Shown here: positions 35,695 through 45,775 of the stretch, one piece after another
Position numbering within the stretch: position 1 is the stretch's first letter
Layout of the letters: each line of letters opens with the position of its first letter
Assembly: GCF_012843315.1 (NCBI RefSeq)
Contig: NZ_JABAEX010000001.1
Coordinates: 806,001 to 870,000, forward strand
DNA length: 64,000 nucleotides
Reading direction: 5' to 3'
DNA from: Streptococcus sp. WB01_FAA12
GTDB lineage: Bacteria > Bacillota > Bacilli > Lactobacillales > Streptococcaceae
Notes under the pieces: generated by a model
What the model was told of the DNA's origin: nothing
The model's database searches: none
What the model saw: only the letters and a program-made list of their open reading frames with translations
Translations under genes and position numbers: made by a program

Positions 35695-36930
35695 TTATTT
35701 ATTCTCCCAACGTTTGAAAGCAAGAACCGCATTGTGTCCACCAAAACCAAAAGTGTTTGAAATAGCATAAGGGATTTCTTGCTCCAAGCCTTGTCCATAA
35801 ACGACATTCGCCTCGATATAGTCTGATAACTCGCTTGTTCCAGCTGTCATTGGTACATAGTTATGACGCATGGCTTCAATTGTAGCGATGGCTTCTACTG
35901 CCCCTGCAGCACCAAGCAAGTGTCCTGTAAAGGACTTTGTTGAAGATACAGGTACTTCTTTACCAAGGACAGCTACGATCGCACCACTTTCTCCTTTTTC
36001 ATTAGCAGGAGTTGAAGTTCCGTGGGCATTGACATAAGCCACTTGCTCTGGAGAAATCTCTGCCTCTTCCAAAGCCAATTTAATTGCCTTAATCGCGCCT
36101 TGACCTTCTGGATGAGGTGAAGTCATATGATAAGCATCACAGGTATTTCCATAACCAACTACTTCAGCTAAGATAGTCGCCCCACGTTTTTCAGCGTGTT
36201 CCAGACTTTCAAGCACCAACATACCAGAACCTTCTCCCATCACAAAACCATTACGATCTTTGTCAAATGGAATAGAAGCACGGGTAGGATCTTCTGTCGT
36301 AGAAAGAGCTGTCAGAGCTTGGAAACCAGCAATGGCAAATGGAGTGATAGAAGCTTCTGATCCTCCAACTAACATGACATCTTGGAAGCCAAACTTGATA
36401 GAGCGGAAGGCATCCCCAATCGCATCATTTGATGAGGCACAGGCTGTATTGATTGATTTACAGATACCGTTTGCTCCGAAGCGCATCGCAACATTTCCTG
36501 AAGCCATATTTGGCAAGGCTTTTGGAAGTGTCATTGGTTTAACGCGTTTTGGACCTTTTTCATGAAGACGGATAACTTGATCTTCGATTTCTTTAATTCC
36601 CCCAATACCAGAAGAAACGATGACACCAAAGCGATCTTTATCGATTGCTTCTACATCAAGATTTGCATTTGTCACCGCTTCTTGAGCTGCATACAAGGCA
36701 TACAAAGAATAGTTGTCAAAACGGTTGGTATCTTTTTTGACAAAGTATTTATCAAATGGGAAATCTTGAACTTCTGCCGCATTATGAACAGCAAAATCGT
36801 TGTGATCAAATTTAGTGATTTCTCCAATTCCAATTTTTCCAGTTTGCAAACTGTTCCAAAATTCTTCTGGAGTATTTCCGATAGGAGAGGTCAATCCGTA
36901 ACCTGTTACTACAACTCGATTTAGTTTCAT
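35695..36930 (-). CDS. fabF: 3-oxoacyl-ACP synthase II FabF
   Basis: Main condensing enzyme of chain elongation. The 411-residue thiolase-fold protein has the nucleophilic Cys in SINTACASSNDAIG (about 164), His in VNAHGTSTPANEKGE and His in SFTGHLLGAAGAVEAI, the Cys-His-His triad. Located between fabG and accB in the operon. Confidence 0.98.
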   Translation of the reverse strand: MKLNRVVVTGYGLTSPIGNTPEEFWNSLQTGKIGIGEITKFDHNDFAVHNAAEVQDFPFDKYFVKKDTNRFDNYSLYALYAAQEAVTNANLDVEAIDKDRFGVIVSSGIGGIKEIEDQVIRLHEKGPKRVKPMTLPKALPNMASGNVAMRFGANGICKSINTACASSNDAIGDAFRSIKFGFQDVMLVGGSEASITPFAIAGFQALTALSTTEDPTRASIPFDKDRNGFVMGEGSGMLVLESLEHAEKRGATILAEVVGYGNTCDAYHMTSPHPEGQGAIKAIKLALEEAEISPEQVAYVNAHGTSTPANEKGESGAIVAVLGKEVPVSSTKSFTGHLLGAAGAVEAIATIEAMRHNYVPMTAGTSELSDYIEANVVYGQGLEQEIPYAISNTFGFGGHNAVLAFKRWENK

Positions 36931-36958
36931 CTGTCTTACCTATATCTTTCCTTATTTT

Positions 36959-37690
36959 TTACATGCTAAGTCCGCCATCAACAGCGAGAACTTGTCCAGT
37001 CAAATAATCCTGTCCGGCCAGGAACACTGTAGCATCTGCGATATGATCTGCTTGACCAAACTGTTTCATTGGGATTTGTGCCAATGTCGCTTCCTTGATC
37101 TTATCAGATAAAACAGCAGTCATATCTGACTCGATCATTCCTGGTGCAAGAGCATTTACGCGCACATTACGATTAGCAACTTCACGTGCTACTGACTTGG
37201 TAAAACCAATCAAACCTGCTTTAGAAGCTGCATAGTTGGCTTGTCCGATATTTCCCATCAAACCGACCACACTCGACATATTGATAATCGCACCTTCACG
37301 TGCCTTGATCATCTGTTTCAAGACTGCTTGCGTCATGTTGAAGGCACCTGTCAAGTTGATCTTAAGCACTTTTTCAAAGTCTTCTTCGGTCATCTTAAGC
37401 ATAAGCGTATCTTGAGTGATCCCAGCATTGTTGACCAAGACATCGACAGAACCGAGTTCCGCAATCGCTTGATCTACCATACGCTTGGCATCTGCAAAGT
37501 CTGAAACATCACCTGAGATTGGGACCACCTTGACACCGTAGTTTGAAAACTCAGTCAGCAATTCTTCTGAGATTGCTCCGCGGCTATTCAAGACTACATT
37601 AGCACCTAGTTGGGCAAATTTGTGAGCAATGGCAAGTCCGATACCACGACTTGAACCTGTTACAAAGACATTTTTGTTTGTAAGTTGCAT
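36959..37690 (-). CDS. fabG: 3-oxoacyl-ACP reductase FabG
   Basis: NADPH-dependent reduction of 3-ketoacyl-ACP. The 243-residue short-chain dehydrogenase has the cofactor loop VTGSSRGIGLAIA, NNAG in VDVLVNNAGITQD, the catalytic Ser (MSSVVG) and the YxxxK motif in NYAASKAGLIG, and ends with the usual VLAVDGGLSM. Confidence 0.98.
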   Translation of the reverse strand: MQLTNKNVFVTGSSRGIGLAIAHKFAQLGANVVLNSRGAISEELLTEFSNYGVKVVPISGDVSDFADAKRMVDQAIAELGSVDVLVNNAGITQDTLMLKMTEEDFEKVLKINLTGAFNMTQAVLKQMIKAREGAIINMSSVVGLMGNIGQANYAASKAGLIGFTKSVAREVANRNVRVNALAPGMIESDMTAVLSDKIKEATLAQIPMKQFGQADHIADATVFLAGQDYLTGQVLAVDGGLSM

Positions 37691-37735
37691 TCTATCTCTC
37701 CTGTTTCCTGTTGTATTTTGTGGGAGAAGGGGTCA

Positions 37736-38656
37736 TTAGTTTCCTAACAAAGCATCCAAGCTTGCTTGGTCTTCAACGTTAGCTAGCTGAGCTGTTTTAT
37801 CGATTTTTTTGACAAAGCCTGATAGAACCTTACCAGGACCAATTTCAATAAAGTTGGTTACCCCAGCATCCTGCATCACAGCAATACTTTCATAAAAACG
37901 AACAGGTTCTTTCACCTGACGCGTCAAAAGCTCTTGGATTCGATCTTTTTCCATAACAGTAGCTTCCGTATTGCCGACTAGAGGGCAAGTAAAGTCAGAG
38001 AAACTCACTCCCTCAAGAGCTCCAGCTAGTTGCTGACTGGCTGGCTCAAGAAGGGCTGTATGGAAAGGACCATATACATTTAAAGGAATCAATCGTTTTG
38101 CTCCTGCTTCCTGCAAGAGTTCAACTGCGCGGTCAACCGCAGCCACCTCACCACCGATAACGATTTGGCTTGGGGTGTTGTAGTTGGCTGGGGTCACTAC
38201 TCCAACTTTAGAGGCTGCTTCACAAGCTTCCTCAATCACTTCAACTGGAGTATTAAGGACTGCAACCATCTTTCCAGAACCTGCAGGTGCAGCCTCTTCC
38301 ATATAAGCACCACGCTTAGCAACCAAGGCAACTGCAGCCTCAAAGTCCAAGGCACCACTTGCTACAAGAGCAGAATATTCCCCAAGGGACAATCCTGCTA
38401 CCATATCTGGCTGGTAGCCCTTTTCTTTCAATAGTCGGTAAATAGCAACCGAAGTCGCTAAAATAGCTGGTTGCGTATAGCAAGTCTGATTTAACTTGGT
38501 TTCTTCCTTATCAATCAAGTCACGAAGGTCATAACCCAAAACCTGACTGGCTTGGTCAATTGTTTCCTTGACGATAGGATAGTGATCATAGAGATCACGC
38601 CCCATTCCTAGATACTGAGCACCTTGACCTGCAAATAGAAAGGCTGTTTTAGTCAT
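37736..38656 (-). CDS. fabD: Malonyl-CoA:ACP transacylase FabD
   Basis: Moves malonyl from CoA to ACP. The 306-residue protein starts MTKTAFLFAGQGAQYLGMGR with the Gln oxyanion residue, has the nucleophilic Ser in AGLSLGEYSALV (about 93) and the catalytic His in VYGPFHTALLEPAS. It overlaps the fabK stop by 8 bases. Confidence 0.97.
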   Translation of the reverse strand: MTKTAFLFAGQGAQYLGMGRDLYDHYPIVKETIDQASQVLGYDLRDLIDKEETKLNQTCYTQPAILATSVAIYRLLKEKGYQPDMVAGLSLGEYSALVASGALDFEAAVALVAKRGAYMEEAAPAGSGKMVAVLNTPVEVIEEACEAASKVGVVTPANYNTPSQIVIGGEVAAVDRAVELLQEAGAKRLIPLNVYGPFHTALLEPASQQLAGALEGVSFSDFTCPLVGNTEATVMEKDRIQELLTRQVKEPVRFYESIAVMQDAGVTNFIEIGPGKVLSGFVKKIDKTAQLANVEDQASLDALLGN

Positions 38657-39623
38657 TTCTTACAACTCCTGCCCAACGAGAGGCTTCTTCTTGAATTTTC
38701 TTGGCTGCGCCATAGTATAGATCTTTTAGGATTTCTTCGACAGTTTCCTCTTTAGAAACCAAACCAGCGATCTGACCTGCCATGACAGATCCACCTTCTA
38801 CATCTCCATGAACAACGGCTTTAGCAAGAGCACCAGCCCCCATTTGTTCAAAGATTTCTAAATCTGGATTTTCTTGTTTGAAGGCATCTTTTTCAGCCTG
38901 CTCAAAGTCACGTGTCAATTGATTTTTAATGGCACGAACAGCATGACCAAAATGCTGAGCTGAAATAGTCGTATCGATATCACGCGCTTTTAAGATTTTT
39001 TCCTTGTATTTTGGATGGGCGTTAGATTCCTTAGCTACTACGAAACGCGTACCAACTTGAACGGCCTCAGCACCAAGCATAAAGCCTGCAGCGACACCTT
39101 CACCATCCGCAATTCCTCCAGCTGCGATAACCGGAATTGAAACAGCTGCAGCAACCTGACGAACCAAGGTCATCGTTGTTAATTTACCAATATGTCCGCC
39201 GGCTTCCATTCCCTCTGCAATAACTGCATCTGCACCAATTTTTTCCATGCGTTTTGCCAAAGCAACACTTGGAACAACAGGAATCACTGTAATTCCTGCA
39301 TCATGGAAACGAGCCATGTATTTACTTGGATTTCCTGCACCAGTCGTAACCACCTTGACCCCTTCTTCAATCACGAGATCAACGATGTCTTCTACAAAAG
39401 GTGACAAGAGCATGATGTTGACACCAAAGGGTTTATCCGTAAGTGATTTGATTTTATCGATATTAGCCTTTACGACCTCTTTAGGTGCATTCCCACCACC
39501 GATGATCCCCAGACCACCAGCTTTTGATACTGCACCAGCCAAGTCACCGTCCGCAACCCAGGCCATTCCTCCTTGAAAAATAGGATAATCAATGTTCAAT
39601 AATTCTGTAATACGTGTTTTCAT
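38649..39623 (-). CDS. fabK: FMN-dependent enoyl-ACP reductase FabK
   Basis: Final reductase of each elongation cycle in streptococci, replacing FabI and giving triclosan resistance. The 324-residue nitronate-monooxygenase-fold protein has NIDYPIFQGGMAWVADGDLA, GLGIIGGGNAPKE, VIAEGMEAGGHIGKLTT with the catalytic-region His, and VPVIAAGGIADG-type FMN phosphate binding. Preceded by a candidate FabT operator and by a hairpin after acpP, so it is partly separately controlled. Confidence 0.96.
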   Translation of the reverse strand: MKTRITELLNIDYPIFQGGMAWVADGDLAGAVSKAGGLGIIGGGNAPKEVVKANIDKIKSLTDKPFGVNIMLLSPFVEDIVDLVIEEGVKVVTTGAGNPSKYMARFHDAGITVIPVVPSVALAKRMEKIGADAVIAEGMEAGGHIGKLTTMTLVRQVAAAVSIPVIAAGGIADGEGVAAGFMLGAEAVQVGTRFVVAKESNAHPKYKEKILKARDIDTTISAQHFGHAVRAIKNQLTRDFEQAEKDAFKQENPDLEIFEQMGAGALAKAVVHGDVEGGSVMAGQIAGLVSKEETVEEILKDLYYGAAKKIQEEASRWAGVVRND

Positions 39624-39670
39624 AGTGCCTCCATCATTCCTTGCTTACGTAATAGTTCGATGAGTTTATC

Positions 39671-39686
39671 ATTTGAGTCTCAAACT
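39671..39686 (-). promoter_or_regulatory. Candidate FabT operator upstream of fabK
   Basis: AGTTTGAGACTCAAAT on the minus strand: a near-perfect palindrome (TTTGAG/CTCAAA) like the FabT consensus AnTTTGA-n-TCAAAnT, 48 bases before the fabK ATG. Confidence 0.75.
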
Positions 39687-39697
39687 ATTACCTAAAC

Positions 39698-39726
39698 AAG
39701 AGGGAGTGGGTCTCCCCTACTCCTTC
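39698..39726 (-). terminator. Hairpin after acpP
   Basis: GGAGTAGGG-gaga-CCCACTCC with one bulged base, then CTCTTGTTT. The weak T run suggests partial termination or mRNA processing between acpP and fabK. Confidence 0.55.
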
Positions 39727-39740
39727 TAGTAATATGTTAA

Positions 39741-39965
39741 TTATTTTGTTTGCTCTTCAACGTAGGCAACCAAGTCACCAACTGTTTTCAAGTTATCTTC
39801 TGCTTCGATTTGGATATCGAAAGCATCTTCGATTTCAGAGATTACTTGGAACAAGTCCAATGAATCTGCATCCAAATCATCAAAAGTAGATTCAAGTGTT
39901 ACTTCTGATGCGTCTTTACCAAGTTCTTCAACGATAATTTCTTGTACTTTTTCAAATACTGCCAT
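39741..39965 (-). CDS. acpP: Acyl carrier protein
   Basis: Carries growing acyl chains on a phosphopantetheine attached to Ser35 ([12 protein letters not shown], the DSL motif). The 74-residue acidic protein is a typical FASII ACP. A strong ribosome site (AAAGGAGT) precedes the ATG. It lies between fabH and fabK in the first part of the fab operon. Confidence 0.97.
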   Translation of the reverse strand: MAVFEKVQEIIVEELGKDASEVTLESTFDDLDADSLDLFQVISEIEDAFDIQIEAEDNLKTVGDLVAYVEEQTK

Positions 39966-40022
39966 GATAGGACTCCTTTAAAATATAAAAAATTTATAAC
40001 TATGTGTTTACCACATGATTAC

Positions 40023-40997
40023 CTAGATTGTAAGAATGAGTGTGCCCCATGTCAAACCTCCACCGAAGCCTGATAGGAGAATCGTCTGGCTACCATCTAA
40101 ACGAATCATGCCATTCTCCACACACTCTGAGAGCAAAATCGGGATACTTGCTGCACTGGTATTTCCATACTCCATCATATTGGCAGGAAGCTTGTCTCGG
40201 TCTACACCGATCTTCTTAGCCATCTTATCCAAAATGCGGATATTTGCCTGATGAAGCAAGAGATAATCCAATTCCGATGCTGCGATTGGACTATTTTCAA
40301 TAGTCTCTTTGATTGATCTAGCAACATCTCGATTTGCAAAATCAAAAACTGCTCGTCCATCCATCTTCAAAAAAGCAGGAACTGCCTCTTGATCTGAGAA
40401 GGGCGAAGCCAGAGCCGTTTGGCCATAGGTCAAACACTCGCTCCGAGAGCCATCCGTATAGAGACTTTCCACGAGGAAGTGTCGTGTATCACTCGCTTCC
40501 AAGAGAACCCCACCAGCACCATCCCCAAAGAGAACAGCTGTCGAACGATCTGACCAATCAACTGCCTTGGATAAGGTTTCAGCCCCGATAACAATCCCTT
40601 TCTTGAACTGTCCAGAGCTTAAAAACTTTTCAGCAGTTGAGAGAGCAAATACAAAGCCACTGCAAGCTGCTGTCAAATCAAAGGCGAAAGCTCTATGAGC
40701 TCCAATATTTGCCTGAACCCGAGCCGCCGTAGAAGGCATCATCGAGTCTGGGGTAATCGTCGCTACAATGATAAAATCAATCTGATCCGCTTTTATGCTC
40801 GCCTTAGCCAGCAAACTCTTGGCAACTTCTGTCGCCAAATCACTCGTTGACTCCGTTTTTGAGATATGTCTCTGTTTAATTCCTGTCCGGCTTGAAATCC
40901 ACTCATCGCTTGTATCCATGATCTGAGCCAAGTCTTGATTAGTGACCACTTGCTCTGGAACATAATGAGCAACCTGGCTTATTTTTGCAAAAGCCAT
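40023..40997 (-). CDS. fabH: 3-oxoacyl-ACP synthase III FabH
   Basis: Starts fatty acid synthesis by condensing acetyl-CoA with malonyl-ACP. The 324-residue protein shows the Cys112 nucleophile in [13 protein letters not shown], His in [12 protein letters not shown] and Asn in [10 protein letters not shown], the Cys-His-Asn triad. Shares one base with the end of fabT. Confidence 0.97.
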   Translation of the reverse strand: MAFAKISQVAHYVPEQVVTNQDLAQIMDTSDEWISSRTGIKQRHISKTESTSDLATEVAKSLLAKASIKADQIDFIIVATITPDSMMPSTAARVQANIGAHRAFAFDLTAACSGFVFALSTAEKFLSSGQFKKGIVIGAETLSKAVDWSDRSTAVLFGDGAGGVLLEASDTRHFLVESLYTDGSRSECLTYGQTALASPFSDQEAVPAFLKMDGRAVFDFANRDVARSIKETIENSPIAASELDYLLLHQANIRILDKMAKKIGVDRDKLPANMMEYGNTSAASIPILLSECVENGMIRLDGSQTILLSGFGGGLTWGTLILTI

Positions 40998-41431
40998 TAT
41001 TTCAAATCCTCCAAAAATTGATAAAGGTTAGTCAAGCCCCTGCCCATCACTTCTATCTCTTCAGAACTCATGCCATCGATAATTTTCTCGACCATAGCCT
41101 TGTGGAAACGTTTATGAAGGCGGTGAACCAAACGACCTTTCTTTGTCAAATGCAGGTAGACCACACGACGATCCTGATCAGAACGAATGCGCTCAACATA
41201 ACCTTTTCTTTCGAGGTTATTCAAGCTGGTCGTAACAGTTCCAAGAGTGACCATCAGTTCTTTAGAAACCTTACTTGGCGTTGCCTCCGGAAACTTCCCA
41301 ATCACATCAATCGTGTGCATTTCTTTGATGGAGATGTCTTTGAAACGACTACCTCGTAAGCTAACCTCCTCAATCACAAGGACATTATTAAAAATAGATG
41401 TTAAATACTCATTCACTTGTTGGTAGTCCAA
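40997..41431 (-). CDS. fabT: MarR-family repressor FabT
   Basis: Represses fatty acid synthesis genes when bound to long-chain acyl-ACP. The 144-residue winged-helix protein has [20 protein letters not shown] and the MarR wing [21 protein letters not shown]. The start is TTG at 41431, with AAGGAGG about 8 bases upstream, so no ATG start is needed. Its own promoter at 41485-41513 overlaps a FabT-like half palindrome, implying autoregulation. Confidence 0.95.
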   Translation of the reverse strand: MDYQQVNEYLTSIFNNVLVIEEVSLRGSRFKDISIKEMHTIDVIGKFPEATPSKVSKELMVTLGTVTTSLNNLERKGYVERIRSDQDRRVVYLHLTKKGRLVHRLHKRFHKAMVEKIIDGMSSEEIEVMGRGLTNLYQFLEDLK

Positions 41432-41484
41432 AGTATTCCCTCCTTCTCAAAAAAACTTTTGTATTCAAAACATTTGACACAAAA

Positions 41485-41513
41485 AGTATATCAAACTTCA
41501 AAGAATTGTGCAA
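41485..41513 (-). promoter_or_regulatory. fabT promoter with overlapping FabT-like site
   Basis: Minus strand TTGCAC (41508-41513), 17-base spacer, TATACT (41485-41490). The sequence AGTTTGATATACT covers the -10 and resembles half of the FabT palindrome. Confidence 0.7.
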
Positions 41514-41521
41514 GTATTTTT

Positions 41522-42307
41522 TTATTTTCCTGAAAATTTTGGTCGTCTTCTTTCAGAATGAGCTCGTACTCCTTCTTTAAAATCTTCAGTCAAAGATAAC
41601 GATTCTTGCAACTTTAATTCCAATTCAGCATAATTCTGCCAATCCTTAAATTGACTTTCCCAAACTAGCTTCTTAATGGCTGCATAGGAATTTGCTGAAC
41701 CTCGTCTTAATTTCTTCAGAACTTGTTCTCTTGTCTTTTCTAGCTTATCTGCCTCGCAGACACGGTATACCACGCCCCATTCCAGTGCTTTTTCCGCAGT
41801 CAAAGCTTCTCCTGTCATGGCAAGTTGCGCAGCCCGTGTTACCCCGATACTACGACTCAAGAGATGGATCCCACCAGCGTCTGGCGCCAATCCAACTCCA
41901 ACAAAGGCTTGGATAAATTTTGCCTTATCAGTCGCCAAACAAAAATCGACTGCCACTGCCATATTGGCTGCAGCACCAGCAACCGCTCCATCCACCTCCA
42001 TCAAGACAGGTTTAGGAATTTGCTTGATTTTAAAAGAAATTGTATTGACTAATTCTGCAATCTTATTCAAAGAAGGAATGTCATCCTCATCCACTGCACG
42101 CTTCATCTCAACCAAATCTCCCCCAACTGAAAATACCTTCCCATTCGCGTTAATCAAGATAAACTGAACAGCTTGATCCTGCTCTGCTAGGGTTAAAGCT
42201 TCTAAAATCTCCTCACACATTGGGATATGGAAACCATTTGCCACTTCGGGACGATTCAAAGTAATGATAGCAAGATCATCTAGGATCTGATATAGGATAT
42301 GATTCAT
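41522..42307 (-). CDS. fabM: Trans-2/cis-3-decenoyl-ACP isomerase FabM
   Basis: Crotonase-fold isomerase that creates the cis double bond for unsaturated fatty acids in streptococci lacking FabA. The 261-residue protein has [14 protein letters not shown], the oxyanion loop [16 protein letters not shown], and [20 protein letters not shown]. Position directly before fabT fits fabM. It has an upstream TTGACA (near 42345) and its own transcript. Confidence 0.92.
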   Translation of the reverse strand: MNHILYQILDDLAIITLNRPEVANGFHIPMCEEILEALTLAEQDQAVQFILINANGKVFSVGGDLVEMKRAVDEDDIPSLNKIAELVNTISFKIKQIPKPVLMEVDGAVAGAAANMAVAVDFCLATDKAKFIQAFVGVGLAPDAGGIHLLSRSIGVTRAAQLAMTGEALTAEKALEWGVVYRVCEADKLEKTREQVLKKLRRGSANSYAAIKKLVWESQFKDWQNYAELELKLQESLSLTEDFKEGVRAHSERRRPKFSGK

Positions 42308-42452
42308 AGCTTCTCCTTTTATAAGGTGATAAAATTATTTCATTGTCAAAGTATACCTTTTTTTAGATAAAGAGGCAAGAGAAAACCAATCGAAAGTGTC
42401 TCGGCTGATCAAAACGCTCACTTTATCCTAAAGACTATACTATTTTCTTCAT

Positions 42453-42480
42453 TGAAAAAAGGCCCTCTTTCTGCTATAAT
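42453..42480 (+). promoter_or_regulatory. Aspartokinase promoter
   Basis: TTGAAA (42453-42458), 16-base spacer, perfect TATAAT (42475-42480), 30 bases before the ATG. Confidence 0.75.
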
Positions 42481-42509
42481 CGTATAAAATACTTACTTGA
42501 GGAGTCCCT

Positions 42510-43874
42510 ATGAAGGTTGTAAAATTTGGCGGAAGCTCTCTTGCCTCTGCTAGTCAGTTAGAAAAAGTTTTAAACATCGTTAAAAGCGATAAAGAGCGCC
42601 GTTTTGTGGTCGTTTCTGCACCGGGTAAACGCAATTCTGAGGATACCAAGGTTACAGATGCCTTGATCAAATACTATCGTGATTATGTAGCAGGAAATGA
42701 TATCAGCAAGAGCCAAAACTGGATCATCGATCGCTATGCGGCTATGGTGAGCGAACTAGGCTTAAAACCATCAGTTCTAGAAAAAATTTCTAAAAGCATC
42801 CGTGCCTTAGCGACTCTTCCTATTGAGGAAAATGACTTTCTCTATGACACCTTTCTAGCAGCTGGAGAAAACAACAATGCCAAACTTATCGCAGCTTACT
42901 TTAACCAAAACGGCATCGATGCGCGCTATGTTCACCCTAGAGAAGCGGGAATTATCGTAACAAGCGAACCTGGAAATGCTCGCATCATTCCATCTAGCTA
43001 TGACAAGATTGAAGGCTTGGCTGACAGCAACGAAGTCCTTGTTATTCCTGGTTTCTTTGGGGTCACTAAGGAAAATCAAATCTGTACCTTCTCCCGTGGT
43101 GGATCCGACATAACTGGTTCCATCATCGCTGCCGGTGTTAAGGCTGATCTCTACGAAAACTTTACGGATGTCGATGGTATCTTTGCTGCCCATCCAGGTA
43201 TCATTCACCAGCCTCATTCTATCCCTGAATTGACCTACCGTGAGATGCGGGAATTGGCTTATGCAGGTTTCTCAGTCCTTCACGATGAAGCTCTGCTCCC
43301 TGCCTACCGTGGGAAAATTCCTCTCGTTATCAAAAATACCAATAACCCTGACCATCCGGGTACTCGTATCGTTCTCAAACATAGCAGTGATAAATTCCCA
43401 GTCGTTGGAATCGCTGGTGATTCTGGCTTTGTCAGCATCAACATGTCGAAATACCTCATGAACCGTGAAGTTGGATTTGGACGCAAGGTTCTGCAAATCC
43501 TTGAAGATCTTAACATCGGATGGGAACACATGCCAACAGGTATCGACGATCTTTCGATCATTCTCCGCTCCCGTGAGTTGACTCCTATCAAAGAAGAAGA
43601 AATTCTGCGTCAACTCGTTCAAAAGGCTGAAGTGGACCATGCTGAGATCGAACATGACCTTTCAATCATTATGATTGTCGGAGAAAAGATGAAGAGTCAT
43701 ATCGGGGTAACTGCTACTGCAACACGTGCTTTGTCTGAGAATAAAATCAACATCCAGATGATGTCCCAAGGTTCAAGTGAAGTTTCCATCATGTTTGTTG
43801 TCAATAAAGATCAAGAAAAAGCGGCTATCAAGGCTCTCTACCATGCCTTTTTCGATGAAAGTAAGGAAGACTAA
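42510..43874 (+). CDS. Aspartate kinase
   Basis: Phosphorylates aspartate, the first step to lysine, threonine and methionine. The 454-residue protein begins MKVVKFGGSSLASASQLEKV, has GFFGVTKENQICTFSRGGSD (active-site region), and two C-terminal ACT domains (VGIAGDSGFVSINMSKYLMN and IIMIVGEKMKSHIGVTATAT) for amino-acid feedback. It resembles the B. subtilis YclM/ThrD type. Followed 2 bases later by the DUF956 gene. Confidence 0.94.
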   Translation: MKVVKFGGSSLASASQLEKVLNIVKSDKERRFVVVSAPGKRNSEDTKVTDALIKYYRDYVAGNDISKSQNWIIDRYAAMVSELGLKPSVLEKISKSIRALATLPIEENDFLYDTFLAAGENNNAKLIAAYFNQNGIDARYVHPREAGIIVTSEPGNARIIPSSYDKIEGLADSNEVLVIPGFFGVTKENQICTFSRGGSDITGSIIAAGVKADLYENFTDVDGIFAAHPGIIHQPHSIPELTYREMRELAYAGFSVLHDEALLPAYRGKIPLVIKNTNNPDHPGTRIVLKHSSDKFPVVGIAGDSGFVSINMSKYLMNREVGFGRKVLQILEDLNIGWEHMPTGIDDLSIILRSRELTPIKEEEILRQLVQKAEVDHAEIEHDLSIIMIVGEKMKSHIGVTATATRALSENKINIQMMSQGSSEVSIMFVVNKDQEKAAIKALYHAFFDESKED

Positions 43875-43876
43875 TC

Positions 43877-44248
43877 ATGGCCCAATCTCTCAATAAAGTC
43901 ATTGACCTGCAAACTACTGGGACATCTTACCTCTCTATCTCCGGAAAAGTTGGAAAATTTCTAGTTGGGGATCAAGCCTTGGAGTTTTATCCTGATGTCA
44001 ATGTCGAACAATATATCCAAATTCCCTGGTCCAGCATTCAGCAAATCGGAGCCAACGTAACTGGTCGCAAAATCAGCCGTCACTTTGAAGTCTTCACTGA
44101 TCAAGGTAAATTCCTCTTTGCCTCAAAAGACTCTGGGACTATCCTCAAAATCGCTCGGGAAAAATTAGGAAACGACAAGGTCGTGAAACTTCCGACTCTG
44201 CTCCAGACCATTGGACAAAAATTTAAAAATCTATTTGCAAAAAAGTAG
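43877..44248 (+). CDS. DUF956 family protein
   Basis: 123 residues, soluble, beta-rich PH-like fold suspected (YLSISGKVGKFLVGDQALEF, IQIPWSSIQQIGANVTGRKI). Members usually sit beside mannose-type PTS operons (ManO), where the role is unclear. Here it follows aspartokinase by 2 bases and no PTS gene is present. The 3' end overlaps the serS promoter region. Confidence 0.85.
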   Translation: MAQSLNKVIDLQTTGTSYLSISGKVGKFLVGDQALEFYPDVNVEQYIQIPWSSIQQIGANVTGRKISRHFEVFTDQGKFLFASKDSGTILKIAREKLGNDKVVKLPTLLQTIGQKFKNLFAKK

Positions 44249-44263
44249 AAACTTTAGTATAAT
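44235..44263 (+). promoter_or_regulatory. serS promoter
   Basis: TTGCAA (44235-44240), 17-base spacer, TATAAT (44258-44263). The -35 lies within the end of the DUF956 gene. Transcription should start near 44270. Confidence 0.8.
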
Positions 44264-44265
44264 CA

Positions 44266-44446
44266 TAGCAACGGATAAGTAGGTTATCCTCTTCTTTCAG
44301 AAAGTCTGCGGGTGCTGCGAGCAGATAGGAGGGATAGGTGAAATTCTACCGTTATTCACAATTAAATACAGAATCAAGTGCACACCTGTGAAGTTGGATG
44401 GAACCGTGGCCCTGCCACTCCAACGCTTTGTTAGGTGTGCTTTTTT
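44266..44446 (+). promoter_or_regulatory. T-box leader of serS
   Basis: Contains the T-box core GGATGGAACCGTGGCCC at about 44396-44412, a hairpin GTGAAATTC...GTTATTCAC near 44338-44359, and a terminator in which GCACACCT (44380-44387) pairs with AGGTGTGC (44433-44440) before six T. Uncharged tRNA-Ser would stabilise the antiterminator. I could not assign the specifier codon with certainty. Confidence 0.9.
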
Positions 44447-44461
44447 CATAAAGGAGTTCTT

Positions 44462-45736
44462 ATGTTAGATATCAAACGTATTCGTACAGACTTTGATGCT
44501 GTCGCTGAAAAATTGGCTACACGTGGTGTAGATGCTACTGTTTTGAATGAGATGAAAGAAATCGACGCTAAACGTCGTGACATCTTGGTCAAGGTCGAAA
44601 ATCTCAAGGCAGAACGTAACACAGTTTCTGCAGAGATTGCTCAAGCCAAGCGCAATAAGGAAAATGCTGATGACAAGATTGCTGCTATGCAAGCTCTCTC
44701 TGCTGAAGTAAAATCTCTCGATACTGAATTGGCAGAAATCGATGCTAAATTGACAGAATTCACCACTACTCTTCCAAACATCCCAGCTGACAGCGTTCCT
44801 GTTGGAGCTGATGAGGATGACAATGTGGAAGTTCGCCGTTGGGGAACTCCACGCGAGTTTGACTTCGAGCCAAAAGCTCACTGGGATCTGGGTGAAGACC
44901 TCGGTATCCTTGACTGGGAACGTGGTGGAAAAGTTACGGGTGCTCGTTTCCTTTTCTATAAAGGTCTTGGCGCTCGTTTGGAACGTGCCATCTATAACTT
45001 TATGTTGGATGAGCATGGCAAGGAAGGCTATACGGAAGTCATCACACCTTATATGGTTAACCACGATTCTATGTTTGGTACTGGTCAATATCCAAAATTC
45101 AAGGAAGATACTTTTGAACTTAGCGATACCAACTTTGTCTTGATTCCGACCGCTGAAGTACCTCTTACAAACTACTACCGCGATGAAATCCTTGACGGAA
45201 AAGACCTTCCAATCTACTTCACTGCTATGAGTCCATCATTCCGTTCTGAGGCTGGTTCAGCTGGTCGTGATACACGTGGCTTGATCCGTCTGCACCAATT
45301 CCACAAGGTTGAAATGGTCAAATTTGCCAAACCAGAAGAATCTTATGAAGAATTAGAAAAAATGACAGCCAACGCTGAAAATATTCTTCAAAAACTCAAT
45401 CTTCCGTACCGTGTCGTTGCGCTCTCTACTGGAGATATGGGCTTCTCAGCTTCCAAGACTTACGACTTGGAAGTTTGGATTCCAGCCCAAAATACCTACC
45501 GTGAAATCTCAAGCTGTTCAAATACAGAAGATTTCCAAGCTCGTCGTGCTCAAATCCGTTATCGTGATGAAGCCGATGGCAAGGTGAAGCTGCTTCACAC
45601 CTTGAACGGTTCTGGACTTGCAGTTGGACGTACGGTGGCTGCTATTCTTGAAAACTACCAAAATGAAGATGGATCTGTGACTATTCCAGAAGCACTTCGT
45701 CCATATATGGGTGGCGCTGAAGTTATCAAACCATAA
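44462..45736 (+). CDS. serS: Seryl-tRNA synthetase
   Basis: Charges tRNA-Ser. ATG 44462 (424 residues, [20 protein letters not shown]) has AAGGAG 5 bases upstream. A start at 44435 would lie in the terminator. N-terminal two-helix coiled-coil arm (about 27-100) and class II core with motif 2 [20 protein letters not shown] and motif 3 [20 protein letters not shown]. Controlled by the T-box leader. Confidence 0.98.
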   Translation: MLDIKRIRTDFDAVAEKLATRGVDATVLNEMKEIDAKRRDILVKVENLKAERNTVSAEIAQAKRNKENADDKIAAMQALSAEVKSLDTELAEIDAKLTEFTTTLPNIPADSVPVGADEDDNVEVRRWGTPREFDFEPKAHWDLGEDLGILDWERGGKVTGARFLFYKGLGARLERAIYNFMLDEHGKEGYTEVITPYMVNHDSMFGTGQYPKFKEDTFELSDTNFVLIPTAEVPLTNYYRDEILDGKDLPIYFTAMSPSFRSEAGSAGRDTRGLIRLHQFHKVEMVKFAKPEESYEELEKMTANAENILQKLNLPYRVVALSTGDMGFSASKTYDLEVWIPAQNTYREISSCSNTEDFQARRAQIRYRDEADGKVKLLHTLNGSGLAVGRTVAAILENYQNEDGSVTIPEALRPYMGGAEVIKP

Positions 45737-45738
45737 AA

Positions 45739-45775
45739 AATAAGGCCTAGCTAGATAATAGCTAGACCTTTTTTC
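45739..45775. terminator. Bidirectional terminator between serS and the TDT gene
   Basis: AAGGCCTAGCTA-gataa-TAGCTAGACCTT flanked by A run and T run. It overlaps the end of the convergent TDT transporter gene. Confidence 0.85.
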
